DNA of 64,000 nucleotides from Nectonema munidae (Eukaryota > Nematomorpha > Nectonematoida > Nectonematidae): assembly GCA_030549495.1 (NCBI GenBank), contig JAUIRK010000721.1, positions 62,001 to 126,000 of the forward strand, given 5' to 3'. How positions within the stretch are numbered: position 1 is the stretch's first letter; each line of letters starts with the position of its first letter. A program made the position numbers and the translations under genes. Positions 63,111 through 64,000 of this stretch are shown in pieces. A model generated the notes under the pieces. The model ran no database searches. It had not been told where the DNA came from and saw only the letters and a program-made list of their open reading frames with translations.

Positions 63111-64000
63111 TTACTTTTAGCCGATAAGTCTATGGTAATTAAAGCCAAAATTAATTTACTTGTTTATCTACACGAAACTTATCTTTTTACGGTTTTACCA
63201 GTACTAGTGAAACTGGTACATCATCTACTCTAAGTCTAAGAGGATGCTGTTCTTTTGCAAGCCTAGTAAAGGGGAACAAGAAAATGCAGTTCATGTGGGA
63301 AGTTCATATGCAAAGAGCATACTTTATTTTTGTGTAATAAATAACTGTAAAACCTATTTATGAATTCTAGGATTAAAATTTAATATTTTTATAGCGTGCG
63401 ATTCTAGCTATGAATTGCATTGCTTTTTCATGAGTGCACAAGCTTTTTACTTACACCAAATAATTTACATATAAAACGTGCATTAAATCACATGTATATA
63501 TTGCATATATCTGTGCATAGTGTGTGTACTGAAATTAATTGCTAATTGTCTAATGAATTAACTTTACTCAATTTTAATTTCAAAAAAATTTTTTTGACCA
63601 TTTGACATGTTTTTATTCAAAGTATTTGTAGTATTTAACGCCATCTATAAAATACTCAAAATGTTGTTTCTTGTTCTGTATACCCATAATGCAGATTTTT
63701 ATACAGAATTAAACTTTGTTCCAGTCTAAATATGATTTGGATTATAGATTTTGTCTGAAAACTTGTAGAAAGCATACAAAATTGAAGTTTTGATGATGGG
63801 ATTAACCGTCCTTAGTGTTGCCAAAAAAAGATCCGTCCTGCTAAGGTTAAATACTTCAAAAATGTGTCAAAATGTTCTTTTTTACAGCATTTTTCGATTA
63901 ATTTGGTTTAATTTTTGAAATTTTCTTTAAAATAACGTAAAACTTAGCAAACCTTTCTTGATTTATTTCTTTTCTAAGATTAATTCAGAGTCAACAGCTT
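63111..64000. other. Right edge, no gene seen
   Basis: AT-rich. A small inverted pair TTAACCGTCCTTAG / CTAAGGTTAA at 63805-63852 has TTAA tips and may be a piggyBac end remnant. Confidence 0.35.

Overview
This window looks like AT-rich, repeat-dense nuclear DNA from an invertebrate metazoan, probably an arthropod. The support is: host genes with GT-AG introns and an animal-type protein-kinase repertoire (a GRK and a PAK-type kinase), plus a dense mix of hAT, piggyBac, IS630/Tc1-like, MULE-like and pogo-like DNA transposons, Jockey/CR1-type LINEs and tRNA-derived SINEs. The species cannot be named from the sequence alone; a copepod-like genome is a guess.

Two host genes are supported, both on the + strand. 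(1) A single terminal exon of a p21-activated-kinase (PAK)-type kinase at 3352-3611; its upstream exons are outside the window or not visible. (2) A complete G-protein-coupled-receptor kinase (GRK) gene, 27712-58016, which I assembled by eye from 13 exons. Every exon junction is GT-AG, every phase agrees, and the sum is 1713 nt (570 residues plus stop). The product has the GRK N-terminal helix, a split RGS-homology domain, an intact AGC kinase core and the C-terminal kinase tail.

Layout. 1-1660: head-to-tail duplication of an uncharacterised multicopy element with a SINE in one copy only. 2.3-13.4 kb: PAK exon, two piggyBac-related repeat-rich elements, short TTAA MITEs and a LINE tail. 13.7-15.7 kb: broken Ty3/gypsy-type LTR fossil. 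16.8-18.9 kb: decayed hAT (ZBED5/SCAND3-like) plus a G-rich MITE. 19.2-23.2 kb: a hAT element with a perfect 8-bp target duplication, carrying a piggyBac element (TTAA, about 3 kb) inside its transposase gene. 25.5-26.5 kb: two SINEs. 27.7-58.0 kb: the GRK gene. Five of its introns are only 52-211 bp; the others reach 7.6 kb and hold a MULE-like MITE, three LINE loci, four hAT or hAT-like insertions with 8-9 bp target duplications, a pogo-like MITE, an IS630-like element with tandem-repeat ends, a hAT/DUF4371 fragment and a foldback element. 58-64 kb: mostly non-coding, with a SINE-like repeat and a decayed second piggyBac (61.6-63.1 kb).

The two kinase genes show no sign of joint function. 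The most striking unexplained structure is in GRK intron 11 (52432-57028). An IS630-like transposase gene there carries an inverted copy of its own catalytic segment about 125 bp upstream, so the GRK pre-mRNA would contain a long near-perfect hairpin matching a transposase. That is a plausible source of transposon-silencing small RNA.
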